A stretch of DNA of 23,947 bases from JAFECT01 sp964432415 (lineage in GTDB: Bacteria; Pseudomonadota; Alphaproteobacteria; Caulobacterales; Caulobacteraceae). Below are positions 7,511-15,077 of the stretch, one piece after another (within the stretch, counting starts at the first letter, position 1; each line of letters begins with the position of its first letter). The notes below the pieces were generated by a model, which ran no database searches, had not been told where the DNA came from, and saw only the letters and a program-made list of their open reading frames with translations. The DNA lies in contig CAYSNW010000062.1 in assembly GCA_964432415.1 (NCBI GenBank), positions 1 through 23,947 of the forward strand, in the 5' to 3' direction. Both the position numbers and the translations under genes were made by a program.

Positions 7511-8719
7511 ATGAGTAGCGCATCCTGGGTGGAGTTCCGGCGCGGCGGGCGGGACCTGGCGGGCGCCACCATCGGCCTGGCCTGCGGCTTCGCCTGCTAC
7601 GGCCCGATCACCAGCTTCTTCTTCCGCGCGCTGGAGCACGAGTTTCACTGGTCCAAGGTCGCGGCGGCCGCCTCCCTGATCGGGCTGTCGGCCAGCGCCC
7701 TGTGCCTGCCTTTCGCCGGCATGCTGCTCGATCGGTTCGGCGTGCGCCGGGTGGCGGTGGGCTCCGCCCTGCTGCTTGCCGCCTGTTTCCTGTGGCTGTC
7801 GCGAATGGATGGGTCTTTGGGCGCCTTCTATGCCGCGTCCACCGCGCTTGCCGTCGTCGGCGCTGCCACCGGGCCGGTCGGCTACACCCGGCCCATCTCC
7901 GCCCGATTCCCGATCAGCCGGGGCCTGGCGCTCGGGATCGTGTTGATCGGCGTGTCGGCGGGCGGCGTTATCATGCCCCTGGTCATCGGGCCGGTCATCG
8001 CCGAGGCCGGCTGGCGCGCGGCCTATGGCGTGCTGGCGGCGGTAGCGGCCGTCGGCGGCCTCCTGGCCTTCCTGCTGATCCGTGGCCCGGCGGCCGACGC
8101 CGAAGCGCAGGGCGCCGCCGCACCCATGAGCGTCGAGGCGTCGTTCACACCGCGTCAAGCCTTGGGATCGGGCGCCTTCTGGCTGTTGGCGGGCGCCATC
8201 TTCGCCATCAGCGCAGCGGGCCTCGGCTTCGTCAGCCAGTTTCAGAGCCTGGCCATAGAGCACGGCGTGGCCATCCCCGCGATTCCGGCCCTGCTCTCGG
8301 TGCTGTCAGGCTCGCTCTGCGTCAGCCGGCTGTTCGTGGGCGCGGCGCTGGACCGGTCGCTGCCGCACCGGGTCGCGGCGCTCGCGGTGGGGCTCAGCGG
8401 CGTCGGTCTCGCCGCCCTGCTGATTCCCGGCTCCCCGCTGTGGCTGACCGGCGTCATGCTCGGCTTCGGTCTGGGGGCGGAGCTCGACCTGCTCTCCTTC
8501 TTCTGCGCGCGGCGTTTCGGCCTGACGCACTTCGGCGCCATCTACGGCCTGCTCGGCGTCTTCTACTTCGCCGGGTTGGCGGCCGGCGGACTGGCCTTCG
8601 CCGAGGTCCATGACCGGACCGGAAGCTACGGCTTCGCCCTGGCGCTGGCGGCGGGCCTGATGGGCGCGGCGGCCTTGATGCTGCTGGCGCTCGGGCGCTA
8701 CGAAACGAAGCGCGCTTAG
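7511..8719 (+). CDS. Second MFS transporter, MCT-like
   Basis: A 402-residue inner-membrane protein with about twelve transmembrane helices. GMLLDRFGVRR between helices 2 and 3 is MFS motif A, and GPVGYTRPISARFPISRGLALGIVLIG covers the helix 4-5 region, as in monocarboxylate-like MFS carriers. The substrate is unknown. It follows the first MFS gene after 98 bases in the same direction and is only distantly similar to it, so this is not a fresh tandem duplication. The frame is open far upstream across the first MFS gene; ATG 7511 is chosen because GAGG lies upstream and the protein then begins with a short cytoplasmic tail before helix 1. Its stop overlaps the converging E2 stop by 4 bases. 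Confidence 0.87.
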   Translation: MSSASWVEFRRGGRDLAGATIGLACGFACYGPITSFFFRALEHEFHWSKVAAAASLIGLSASALCLPFAGMLLDRFGVRRVAVGSALLLAACFLWLSRMDGSLGAFYAASTALAVVGAATGPVGYTRPISARFPISRGLALGIVLIGVSAGGVIMPLVIGPVIAEAGWRAAYGVLAAVAAVGGLLAFLLIRGPAADAEAQGAAAPMSVEASFTPRQALGSGAFWLLAGAIFAISAAGLGFVSQFQSLAIEHGVAIPAIPALLSVLSGSLCVSRLFVGAALDRSLPHRVAALAVGLSGVGLAALLIPGSPLWLTGVMLGFGLGAELDLLSFFCARRFGLTHFGAIYGLLGVFYFAGLAAGGLAFAEVHDRTGSYGFALALAAGLMGAAALMLLALGRYETKRA

Positions 8720-9936
8720 TCGCTCCAGCCTTCCAGCACCTCGACGAAGCGGGTCAGCCAGGCATTGGTCTGGTGGGCGTCGACGACCCGATGGTCGATG
8801 GTCAGCGAGACATAGGCCATGGGCCGGATCAGGATGGCGTCCTGGCCGTCGGCCTGGCGCACCACAACCCGCTTCTCCAGCTTGCCGACGCCGAGGATGG
8901 CCGACTGGGGCTGGTTGATGATGATCGGCGTCGCCACCAGCGAGCCGGACACCCCGTGGTTGGAGATGGAGAAGGTGCCGTCCTTGACGTCCGCCGGGGT
9001 CAGCTTGTTCGCCCGCGCGCGGCGGGTCACGTCGCCCAGGCGCTCGGCTATGCCCAGGAGCGACAGGGACTGGGCCTTGTGGATCACCGGCACGATCAGG
9101 CCCTTGTCGCCCAGCGACGCCCCCACCCCGATGTTGACGTCCTCGTAGAGGTCCAGCCGATCGTCGAACCAGCGGCTGTTGACCTGGGGCGCAGCCTTCA
9201 TGGCCTCGGCCGCCGCGGCCACGATGTAGGCGGTGTAGGTGAGCTGCGCGCCCTTCTTCTCGAAGGCCGCCTTGTGGGCCGCGCGGTGGGCGGCGATGGC
9301 GGAGAAGTCGGCCTCGAACACCGAGGTGACGTGCGGCGCCACCGTCATCGAGTGGACCATGTGCTCGGCGATGCGCCGGCGCATGGAGTCGTGGGGGACG
9401 GACTGGACGCCCCCGGCGAAGGCCGGGGCGGCGGCGGGCGCCGCCTTGACAGCCGGCGCGGATTTGCGGCGCTCGATCTCGGCGTCGACGTCCTCGCGGG
9501 TCAGGCGCCCGTCCTTGCCCGAACCGGCCAGGCCGGTGGGATCGAGGTCGGCCTCGATCAGGCGCCGGCGCACCGAGGGCGACAGGCGCAGTTCCGGGTC
9601 GAAGCTGGCGATGGAGCGCCGCGGCGCGCTCCAGGCCGGGGCGGCGGCGGCTTCGGTCTTGGCGGCGGACGCGGGGCGGGCCGGCGCGGCCTGGGCCGAG
9701 GCGCTGAGGCGTCCGAGCAGATGGCCCGGCTCGGCGGCGGCGCCCTCGCTGACCAGGATTTCGGCGAGCACCCCGTCGGTCTCGGCGGCGATCTCGACGG
9801 TGACCTTGTCGGTCTCCAGCTCCACCAGCGGTTCGTTGAGCTTGACTGGTTCGCCGATGGCCTTGAGCCACCTGCGCACCACGGCCTTGGTCCCCTCCTG
9901 CTCGATGGGGGCCAGGATGTCCGTCGGGGCGCCCAT
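8716..9936 (-). CDS. Dihydrolipoamide acyltransferase, E2 of a 2-oxoacid dehydrogenase complex
   Basis: Core acyltransferase of 406 residues. Domains in order: one lipoyl domain (1 to about 77) with the lipoylated Lys44 in ETDKVTVEIA; an Ala/Pro-rich linker; the E1/E3-binding domain (about 117-155) LSPSVRRRLIEADLD with GSGKDGRLTREDV; a second Ala/Pro linker; and the catalytic domain from about 178. The active-site motif is DHRVVDAHQ with His382 and Asp386; the residue after the Asp is Ala where most E2 proteins have Gly. It moves an acyl group from lipoamide to CoA. The start ATG overlaps the E1 stop by one base (TGATG), so the two are translated together. A single lipoyl domain and the neighbouring fused E1 fit the branched-chain type; the exact 2-oxoacid is not determined. 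Confidence 0.93.
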   Translation of the reverse strand: MGAPTDILAPIEQEGTKAVVRRWLKAIGEPVKLNEPLVELETDKVTVEIAAETDGVLAEILVSEGAAAEPGHLLGRLSASAQAAPARPASAAKTEAAAAPAWSAPRRSIASFDPELRLSPSVRRRLIEADLDPTGLAGSGKDGRLTREDVDAEIERRKSAPAVKAAPAAAPAFAGGVQSVPHDSMRRRIAEHMVHSMTVAPHVTSVFEADFSAIAAHRAAHKAAFEKKGAQLTYTAYIVAAAAEAMKAAPQVNSRWFDDRLDLYEDVNIGVGASLGDKGLIVPVIHKAQSLSLLGIAERLGDVTRRARANKLTPADVKDGTFSISNHGVSGSLVATPIIINQPQSAILGVGKLEKRVVVRQADGQDAILIRPMAYVSLTIDHRVVDAHQTNAWLTRFVEVLEGWSD

Positions 9937-12029
9937 CAGAAGCTCACCAGCTGTTCGATCCGGGCTGCGATCTGATCCACCGAGGGGACCACCGCGTCCA
10001 GCAGGATCGGGTTATGCGGGCTCGGCACATCCGGCATGGTCAGGCGCGCGACCGGGGCGTCGAGGTCGAGGAAGGCGTGCTCGGTGACCTCGGCCGCGAT
10101 CTCGGCGCCGAAGCCGGCGGTCCTCAGGTCCTCATGCACGATCAGGCAGCGGCGGGTCTTCCTGACCGAGGCCAGCACGGCCTCCTTGTCCCAGGGCATC
10201 AGGCTCCTGAGATCGATCACCTCGACCGAGCGGCCGGACTGTTCGGCCGCCGCCTCGCAGCGTTCGACCATGGCGCCCCAGGTGACGATGGTGAGCCTGT
10301 CGCCCGCGACGGTTACGGTCGCCTTGCCAAACTCCACCACATAGTCGTCGCCGGGCCAGGGCCGCCGGGCCCAGGCGCCGTCGAGCATGGCGCGGTGCTC
10401 GAGGAACACCACCGGATCATTGCCCCGTAGGCCCGCGCGCAGCAGGCCGACCGCGTCGGCGGCGTTGGACGGCGCCGCCACCTTCCAGCCCGGGGCGTGG
10501 ATGAAGCGCGCCTCGTCGGTCTGGCTGTGCCAGGGATCGCCGCATTTGAAGAAGCCGACGGGCATGCGCAGGACCATGGGGGCGGCGAAGCGGTTGTTGG
10601 TGCGCCAGCGCATGGTGCCGCAGTCGTTGATCTGCTCGGCGGCCGGGTCGGCGTACTTGCGGAACTGAATCTCCGGCGCCGGCATCAGGCCGGCCAGGGC
10701 CATGCCGACCGCGCGCCCGACGATGCCCTCTTCCGACAGGGATGTGTCGAACACCCGTTCGATCCCGTACTTCTCCTGCAAGCCCAGGGTCACGCCATGG
10801 ACCCCGCCCTTGGGCCCGATGTCCTCGCCGAAGAGGACCATCTTCGGGTTGACCGACAGCTCATGGTCCAGCGTGCGGCGGATGGCGGTTCCCATGTTGA
10901 CGCGCTGGCCGGAAGTCTCGGGGATCGTCACGCCCGGCGGCGGGGCGCCGTCCTCGCGCCAGACGCCGCCCTGGGCCTGCATCTCGCCCTCGAAGAAGAC
11001 GTGGCGAGTGATGGCCTCGGCAGTCGGCATGGGCCGGGCCTCGGCGCGGGCCAGGCATTCGTCGACCGCTCCTTGAGCCTCCGCCCCGATCGCATCCCAC
11101 TCGGCCGCGTCGAACAGGGCCGGCACCAGGAAGTCGCGAAGCTTGGGCAGGGGGTCGCGCGCCCATTCGGCGGCCACGACCTCGGCGGACTTGTAGGCCT
11201 GGGTGTCCTGGGCGGAATGGCCCTGCAACCGTGGCACGGTCAGGCGCAGCAGCACGGGACCACCGCGGCCGCGCACGGTGGCCAGCGCCTGCTTGATCAG
11301 GCGCGCGGCCTCGGCCGGCTCGGTCCCGTCGCCGGAGAGGACCTCCAGGTTCTTGAAGCTCTTCAGGTTGGCGGCGATGTCGGCGCCCGGGGTCTGGTAG
11401 GTCGAGGGCGTGGAGATGCCGAAGCCGTTGTCCTCGATGAAGAACAGCATCGGCAGTTCCAGCGTGGTGGCCATGGTCAGGGCCGACCAGAAGCCGTTGG
11501 TGGCGACCGAGGCCTCGCCGCCGAGGACCACGCCGATGGCGTCCTTCCAGGCCGGGTCCTTCAGCACATCGCGGCGATAGGCGACGGCCTGGGCCCAGCC
11601 GGCGGTGGGCGTGTACTGGGCCCCGACGCCACCGCACATGGGAAGCGCCGAGGCGCCGGACGGGTTGGGGTAGTTGAACACCACCCCGATGTCGCGGCCG
11701 TCGGAATAGCCGCCCGCCTTCATCATGTTGGAGCCCAGCGCGTCGGCCGGATCGACGCCGAGCGCCAGCAGCATGGGCCGCGAACGGTAGTAGCCGCAGG
11801 CCGCGTCATTGGGGTCGGTGAGCTTCGAGCCCAGCAGGATCTGCGCCAGATCGTGGCCGCGGGCGGAGAACTGGTAGAGCACCTTTCGCTCGGGCACGAG
11901 GCGCTTTTCCTCGAGCACGTCGAGCGCGCGCGACAGGTGGATCAGGTAGGCGACCCGGCGCCAATCGAAGTCGGGATCGGGGCTGTTGGAGGTCCCCGCC
12001 CTGGTCGCTGTCGCCGTCATGCCAGCCAT
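9936..12029 (-). CDS. Fused alpha-beta E1 component of a 2-oxoacid dehydrogenase complex
   Basis: Thiamine-diphosphate enzyme of 697 residues that decarboxylates a 2-oxoacid and passes the acyl group to lipoyl-E2. The alpha part (1 to about 350) contains the cofactor motif GGEASVATNGFW with the downstream Asn in IEDNGFGIS (about 199-206). The beta part (about 370 to end) contains LFGEDIGPKGG, RVFDTSLSEEGIVG, RKYADPAAEQIN and a transketolase C-terminal domain with VIDLRSLMPWD. Most complexes use separate alpha and beta chains; single-chain E1 of this order is known in some bacteria. ATG 12029 is chosen because GGAG lies 6 bases upstream; the codon before it is GTG. E3 must come from elsewhere in the genome. 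Substrate could be branched-chain or aryl 2-oxoacids. Confidence 0.92.
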   Translation of the reverse strand: MAGMTATATRAGTSNSPDPDFDWRRVAYLIHLSRALDVLEEKRLVPERKVLYQFSARGHDLAQILLGSKLTDPNDAACGYYRSRPMLLALGVDPADALGSNMMKAGGYSDGRDIGVVFNYPNPSGASALPMCGGVGAQYTPTAGWAQAVAYRRDVLKDPAWKDAIGVVLGGEASVATNGFWSALTMATTLELPMLFFIEDNGFGISTPSTYQTPGADIAANLKSFKNLEVLSGDGTEPAEAARLIKQALATVRGRGGPVLLRLTVPRLQGHSAQDTQAYKSAEVVAAEWARDPLPKLRDFLVPALFDAAEWDAIGAEAQGAVDECLARAEARPMPTAEAITRHVFFEGEMQAQGGVWREDGAPPPGVTIPETSGQRVNMGTAIRRTLDHELSVNPKMVLFGEDIGPKGGVHGVTLGLQEKYGIERVFDTSLSEEGIVGRAVGMALAGLMPAPEIQFRKYADPAAEQINDCGTMRWRTNNRFAAPMVLRMPVGFFKCGDPWHSQTDEARFIHAPGWKVAAPSNAADAVGLLRAGLRGNDPVVFLEHRAMLDGAWARRPWPGDDYVVEFGKATVTVAGDRLTIVTWGAMVERCEAAAEQSGRSVEVIDLRSLMPWDKEAVLASVRKTRRCLIVHEDLRTAGFGAEIAAEVTEHAFLDLDAPVARLTMPDVPSPHNPILLDAVVPSVDQIAARIEQLVSF

Positions 12030-12048
12030 CACGCTCTCCGCTTCAGGA

Positions 12049-12079
12049 TTGATAGACCGAATGGACGGTCAATTATCAA
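12049..12079. promoter_or_regulatory. Divergent operator between the E1-E2 operon and its TetR gene
   Basis: GACCG (12055-12059) and CGGTC (12066-12070) are inverted arms around AATGGA. They are framed by TTGATA (12049-12054) and TATCAA (12074-12079), also inverted to each other though with a centre about 1.5 bases off. The TTGATA copy on each strand could act as a -35 element for the gene it points to. This is the only AT-rich patch between the divergent genes and fits autoregulation plus control of the dehydrogenase operon by the TetR protein. Confidence 0.5.
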
Positions 12080-12189
12080 GGCGAATTCGGCGCCTCGTTC
12101 TAGCGCCGATCGGGACCGCCTTTAAGCCCGGCTTGCGGCGCGGCGCCGACGCAGGCCATGAAGGGAGCCCAACGTGGACGGAAGCTCCG

Positions 12190-12786
12190 ATGGCCCGCAC
12201 CCAGGCCGCCGACTATGACCAGCGCCGCGCGGCGATCGTGGAGACGGCGGCCCAGCTGTGGGCCGAGCGCGGCTTCCTGGGCGCCTCGGTGGCCGACCTG
12301 GCGCGGGCCTGCAATACGTCGAAGTCGCTGATCTACCACTACTACCCCTCGACCCGGGACATCCTGTTCGAGGCCATGGACAGCCATGTGCGCGAGCTGC
12401 TGGAGACCGCCAGCACAGTCATCGCCCAGCCCGGCGAACCGGCGCAGAGGCTGGGGCGCCTGACCCAGGCCTTCGTCGCCATCTACGCCACCGCCGGCGC
12501 GCACCAGACGGTGTTGCTCAATGAGCTGGACCAGCTCTCGCCGGAGCAGCGCGCGACCGTGGTCAAGACCCAGAGGGAGCTGGTCCAGCTGGTCCAGACC
12601 CTGCTCAGCCAGATCCGCCCGGACCTGAAGGGCGGCCCGATCGACCACGCGACCACCATGCTGTTCTTCGGCATGATCAACTGGCTGCACACCTGGTACG
12701 ACCCCAAGGGGACGCTCAGCCCCGAGGCGATCGCCAACCTGGCCACGAGCCTGTTCCTGGGCGGGCTGATGCAGGCGCGAACCTAG
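12190..12786 (+). CDS. TetR family transcriptional regulator, probable controller of the E1-E2 operon
   Basis: A 198-residue regulator. The helix-turn-helix is VADLARACNTSKSLIYHYY (about 34-52), preceded by AAQLWAERGFLGAS and followed by PSTRDILFEAMDSHV. The SKSLIYHYYPS signature is common in TetR proteins that sense acyl-CoA or aromatic acid signals, including PaaR-type proteins; this is recalled family knowledge, not a search. The C-terminal part, with RLTQAFVAIYATAGAHQTVLLNELD split over two helices and a HATTMLFFGMINWLHTWY segment, is the ligand pocket. It is divergent from the E1 gene. The frame is open upstream to 11986, but ATG 12190 gives the standard TetR N-terminus and has GGAAG upstream. 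The stop is 12 bases from the converging neighbour. Confidence 0.9.
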   Translation: MARTQAADYDQRRAAIVETAAQLWAERGFLGASVADLARACNTSKSLIYHYYPSTRDILFEAMDSHVRELLETASTVIAQPGEPAQRLGRLTQAFVAIYATAGAHQTVLLNELDQLSPEQRATVVKTQRELVQLVQTLLSQIRPDLKGGPIDHATTMLFFGMINWLHTWYDPKGTLSPEAIANLATSLFLGGLMQART

Positions 12787-12798
12787 GCCGGCGGCGCC

Positions 12799-13395
12799 TT
12801 ACCTCTCACGTGGGCACAGCTCATCCCAGGCGTAGAAGCGGACCTTTCTCAGGCGCTTTCCGGTCCAGACATAGTAGCCCACCCCGACCCGGTCCTCTCC
12901 GAGATGGCCCGAAAGGATAAGCAGCCGGCTGTCGGCGCGGAACTGCGGCTCCTGATCGCGCGAGCCTTCGGTGGTCAGGCAGGTGGCGTTCGAACGGCCC
13001 TTGTCGTCGCCGCTGACGATCCCGGTCCGATTGTCGATGATCGCCCAGCACCGCCCCGTGCCGACGCCCCACTCCGCGAAGGTGTAGCGCCCCGCGAAAT
13101 TCGGCCCCTGACGGGCGGCCCGCCGAATCTGGGTCCGAAACAGGCGAAACTCCGGTGCGATCTGTGGGCGCGCCGGCCGGGCGATCCGTTCCGCCGGCAC
13201 GCGGAAGTCGCTGAACCTCGGCGCGTCGCGTCCGACCCGCCGGTACGAGAACTCGCATGCGCCATCATGATCGTCCGTCAGCCAGGCTTGTCTGGACGAC
13301 ACGCTGCGCGGCCTCTCATGCGGAAACCGGTCCTGCGGGACGGCCGCGCCGGCGAAGCCGACAGCCAGAAGAACAGCCGCCACAGCTTGGCTCAT
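12799..13395 (-). CDS. Exported hypothetical protein with GPNFAGRY motif
   Basis: A 198-residue protein of unknown function. A short signal peptide (MSQAVAAVLLAVGFAGAAV) suggests export to the periplasm. The mature part contains RQGPNFAGRYTFAEWGVGTG, followed by a DNRTGIV turn and FRADSRLLILSG, then YYVWTGKRLRKV. From memory, this GPNFAG(R/H/K)Y-WG-G-DxxTG order recurs in small periplasmic hypothetical proteins of Proteobacteria and suggests a beta-rich domain. Four cysteines (near GACEF, GRCWA, ATCLT and ELCPR) could form two disulfide bonds in the periplasm. It starts 10 bases after the stop of the threonine dehydratase-like gene on the same strand, so the two are probably cotranscribed, though no functional link is evident. 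Confidence 0.75.
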   Translation of the reverse strand: MSQAVAAVLLAVGFAGAAVPQDRFPHERPRSVSSRQAWLTDDHDGACEFSYRRVGRDAPRFSDFRVPAERIARPARPQIAPEFRLFRTQIRRAARQGPNFAGRYTFAEWGVGTGRCWAIIDNRTGIVSGDDKGRSNATCLTTEGSRDQEPQFRADSRLLILSGHLGEDRVGVGYYVWTGKRLRKVRFYAWDELCPRER

Positions 13396-13405
13396 GGGAC
13401 TGCGG

Positions 13406-14413
13406 CTAAACCCGCCCCGCCATTGCGTTGCCCTTGGCCACGAACTCGGCGAAACGCTCGATGTCGATGTTGGCGCCGCAGATGAGCACCCCCACCCGCT
13501 TGCCGCGCAGGCGCTCGTTCAAGGGGCCGAGCAGGGCCGCGGTCGCCGCCGCGCCGGCCGGTTCTACCGCCAGCTTCATCTCGCGGAACAGCAGCGCCAT
13601 GGCCTCGATCATCTGGTCGTCCTCGATCAGCACGATCTCGTCGACGTTCTCGCGGGTGAGGCCATAGCTGTAGGGCAGCGAGTAGGGCGGGCCCAGGCTG
13701 TCGGCGATGGAGGTCATGGGCGCGGCCTGCACCGGCTCGCCCGCGGCGAAGGAGCGGGTCATGGAGTCGGCGCCCACCGGCTCGACGCCGTAGATCTTGC
13801 AGTCCGGATTGAGCGCCTTGAACACCGCGCTCATGCCCGCAATCAGGCCGCCGCCGCCGACCGGGATGATCACCGCGTCCATGGGGCCCGCCTGGTCGTG
13901 CCATTCCAGCGCCACCGATCCGGTGCCCGCCGCCACGCCGGGTCCCTCGAAGGGGTGGATGAAGACCCGGCCTTCCTCGGCCTCGATCTTGCGCGCCAGC
14001 TCGAAGGCTTCCGCCCCGGTGCCGGCCATCAGCACTTCGGCGCCGTAGGCCTTGGCCCGCGCGACCCGCGCCGGGTTGGCGGTGGACATCATCACCACCT
14101 TGGCCGAGGTCCCGGCCTTCTGGGCGGCGAAGGCGACCGCCACGGCGTGGTTTCCGGCGCTGACCGCGGTCACGCCCCGGGCGCGGGCCTCGGCGTCGAG
14201 GCTCAGGATGTTGTTCAGCGCGCCGCGCGCCTTGAAGGTGCCGGTCTGCTGGAACAGCTCGAGCTTGAGCAGGACCTCGGTCTCGGCCCCGACCCGCGCG
14301 TCGATCTCCGTGCCGCGCCAGCGGTGCACGGGGGTGCGGTTGATGTGGGGGGCGACGCGGTTGAGCGTGTCGCGGACGGCGTCAAGGCCGGGGGGCGCGG
14401 CGTCGAGGGCCAT
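13406..14413 (-). CDS. PLP-dependent threonine/serine dehydratase-like enzyme
   Basis: A cytoplasmic fold-type II PLP enzyme of 335 residues. TGTFKARGA contains the cofactor lysine Lys61, SAGNHAVAVA (from 85) is the substrate loop, and VGGGGLIAGM (about 185-194) binds the PLP phosphate. The protein lacks the C-terminal ACT regulatory domain of biosynthetic IlvA, so it resembles the catabolic threonine dehydratase, serine dehydratase or racemase group, producing a 2-oxoacid and ammonia from hydroxy-amino acids. ATG 14413 is preferred over the ATG at 14461 because AGGT sits 7 bases upstream and the extra N-terminus is unlike the family. The 2-oxobutyrate product could feed a 2-oxoacid dehydrogenase complex such as the one nearby; this link is speculative. 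Confidence 0.88.
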   Translation of the reverse strand: MALDAAPPGLDAVRDTLNRVAPHINRTPVHRWRGTEIDARVGAETEVLLKLELFQQTGTFKARGALNNILSLDAEARARGVTAVSAGNHAVAVAFAAQKAGTSAKVVMMSTANPARVARAKAYGAEVLMAGTGAEAFELARKIEAEEGRVFIHPFEGPGVAAGTGSVALEWHDQAGPMDAVIIPVGGGGLIAGMSAVFKALNPDCKIYGVEPVGADSMTRSFAAGEPVQAAPMTSIADSLGPPYSLPYSYGLTRENVDEIVLIEDDQMIEAMALLFREMKLAVEPAGAAATAALLGPLNERLRGKRVGVLICGANIDIERFAEFVAKGNAMAGRV

Positions 14414-14490
14414 GGTGATACCTGAGACGGCTGGACAGGGCGCGCACCCTACTTCAGCCATCCGTCACGCCAAGGTCGATTTTGCGCGGA

Positions 14491-14877
14491 TCAGTCCTCG
14501 CCCGGCGCCCAGGTCCCGAACTTGACCTCGTAGCGGAAGGTGCGCCCCGTGGGCGGCCCGCTGTCGTAGGACTCGACCTGGCCCTTCTGGAGGACCTTGA
14601 CCGCCGCGTCGCCGAAGCCGAGGCCGGTGACGCTTTCGGAGCGGCTCTCGCACTTCAGGGTCCCGAAGGCGTCCGGGGTGCAATCCAGCGCCACCTTGGC
14701 CTTGGCGACGTGGGCGTCCTTGGCGGCCTGGGGGAAATAGCGGGTCATCAGGAAGGCGTCGGGCTTGCGCTTCCAGCCCAGGTGCAGCGCCTTCATGGTC
14801 GGTGGCGGCGCCGCGGGCGCGGCGGGCGCTGCCGTCGAGGCCGAGGCGAGGGTGAGGGCGAAGGCGAGCGCGATCAT
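14491..14877 (-). CDS. Small exported protein with TonB-C-like domain
   Basis: A 128-residue protein. The N-terminus MIALAFALTLASASTAAPAAP is a signal peptide that runs into a Pro/Ala-rich stretch. The remainder has the pattern of a TonB C-terminal-like fold: RYFPQAAKDAHVAKAKVALDC, a short hairpin with DAFGTLKCESRSES, then GLGFGDAAVKVLQKGQ. The two cysteines, in ALDC and LKC, are placed to form a disulfide bond, as in similar periplasmic proteins. Unlike TonB it has no retained N-terminal membrane anchor and no long Pro-Lys spacer, so it probably does not transmit energy. It ends 77 bases before the dehydratase-like start on the same strand. The gene is credible; the fold assignment is moderate and the role unknown. 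Confidence 0.65.
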   Translation of the reverse strand: MIALAFALTLASASTAAPAAPAAPPPTMKALHLGWKRKPDAFLMTRYFPQAAKDAHVAKAKVALDCTPDAFGTLKCESRSESVTGLGFGDAAVKVLQKGQVESYDSGPPTGRTFRYEVKFGTWAPGED

Positions 14878-15077
14878 CTCAAGGGAGCTCCCGATGGACC
14901 GGCGCTTGCTACCATCGCTATTGCGACAGCGGGGTTACATCTCCGAAATGTGGACAAGATTTAACCCTGGCCGGCCAGACCACGCCGCCGCCGCCGTGCG
15001 GGCGAACCTAGCTTCGAGGGGCGACGCGGGTTAGGGTCCGGACCTCGTCACCGGAGGCGGAGGGGACGTTTCTCACC

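Noticed and set aside
9420..9720. Ala/Pro-rich low-complexity stretches in the E2 gene as a repeat or disrupted region
   Set aside because: They are the flexible linkers expected between the lipoyl, E1/E3-binding and catalytic domains of E2 proteins.
10497..12125. A 542-codon open frame on the plus strand across the E1 gene
   Set aside because: It is antisense to a well-supported E1, with repetitive Gly/His/Arg/Gln composition and no recognisable motif.
14914..14940. ATCGCTAT followed by TTACAT upstream of modA as a ModE or molybdate-responsive site
   Set aside because: Only half of a ModE-like site is recognisable and the second half does not pair with it; there is no sign of the known molybdenum-cofactor riboswitch either.
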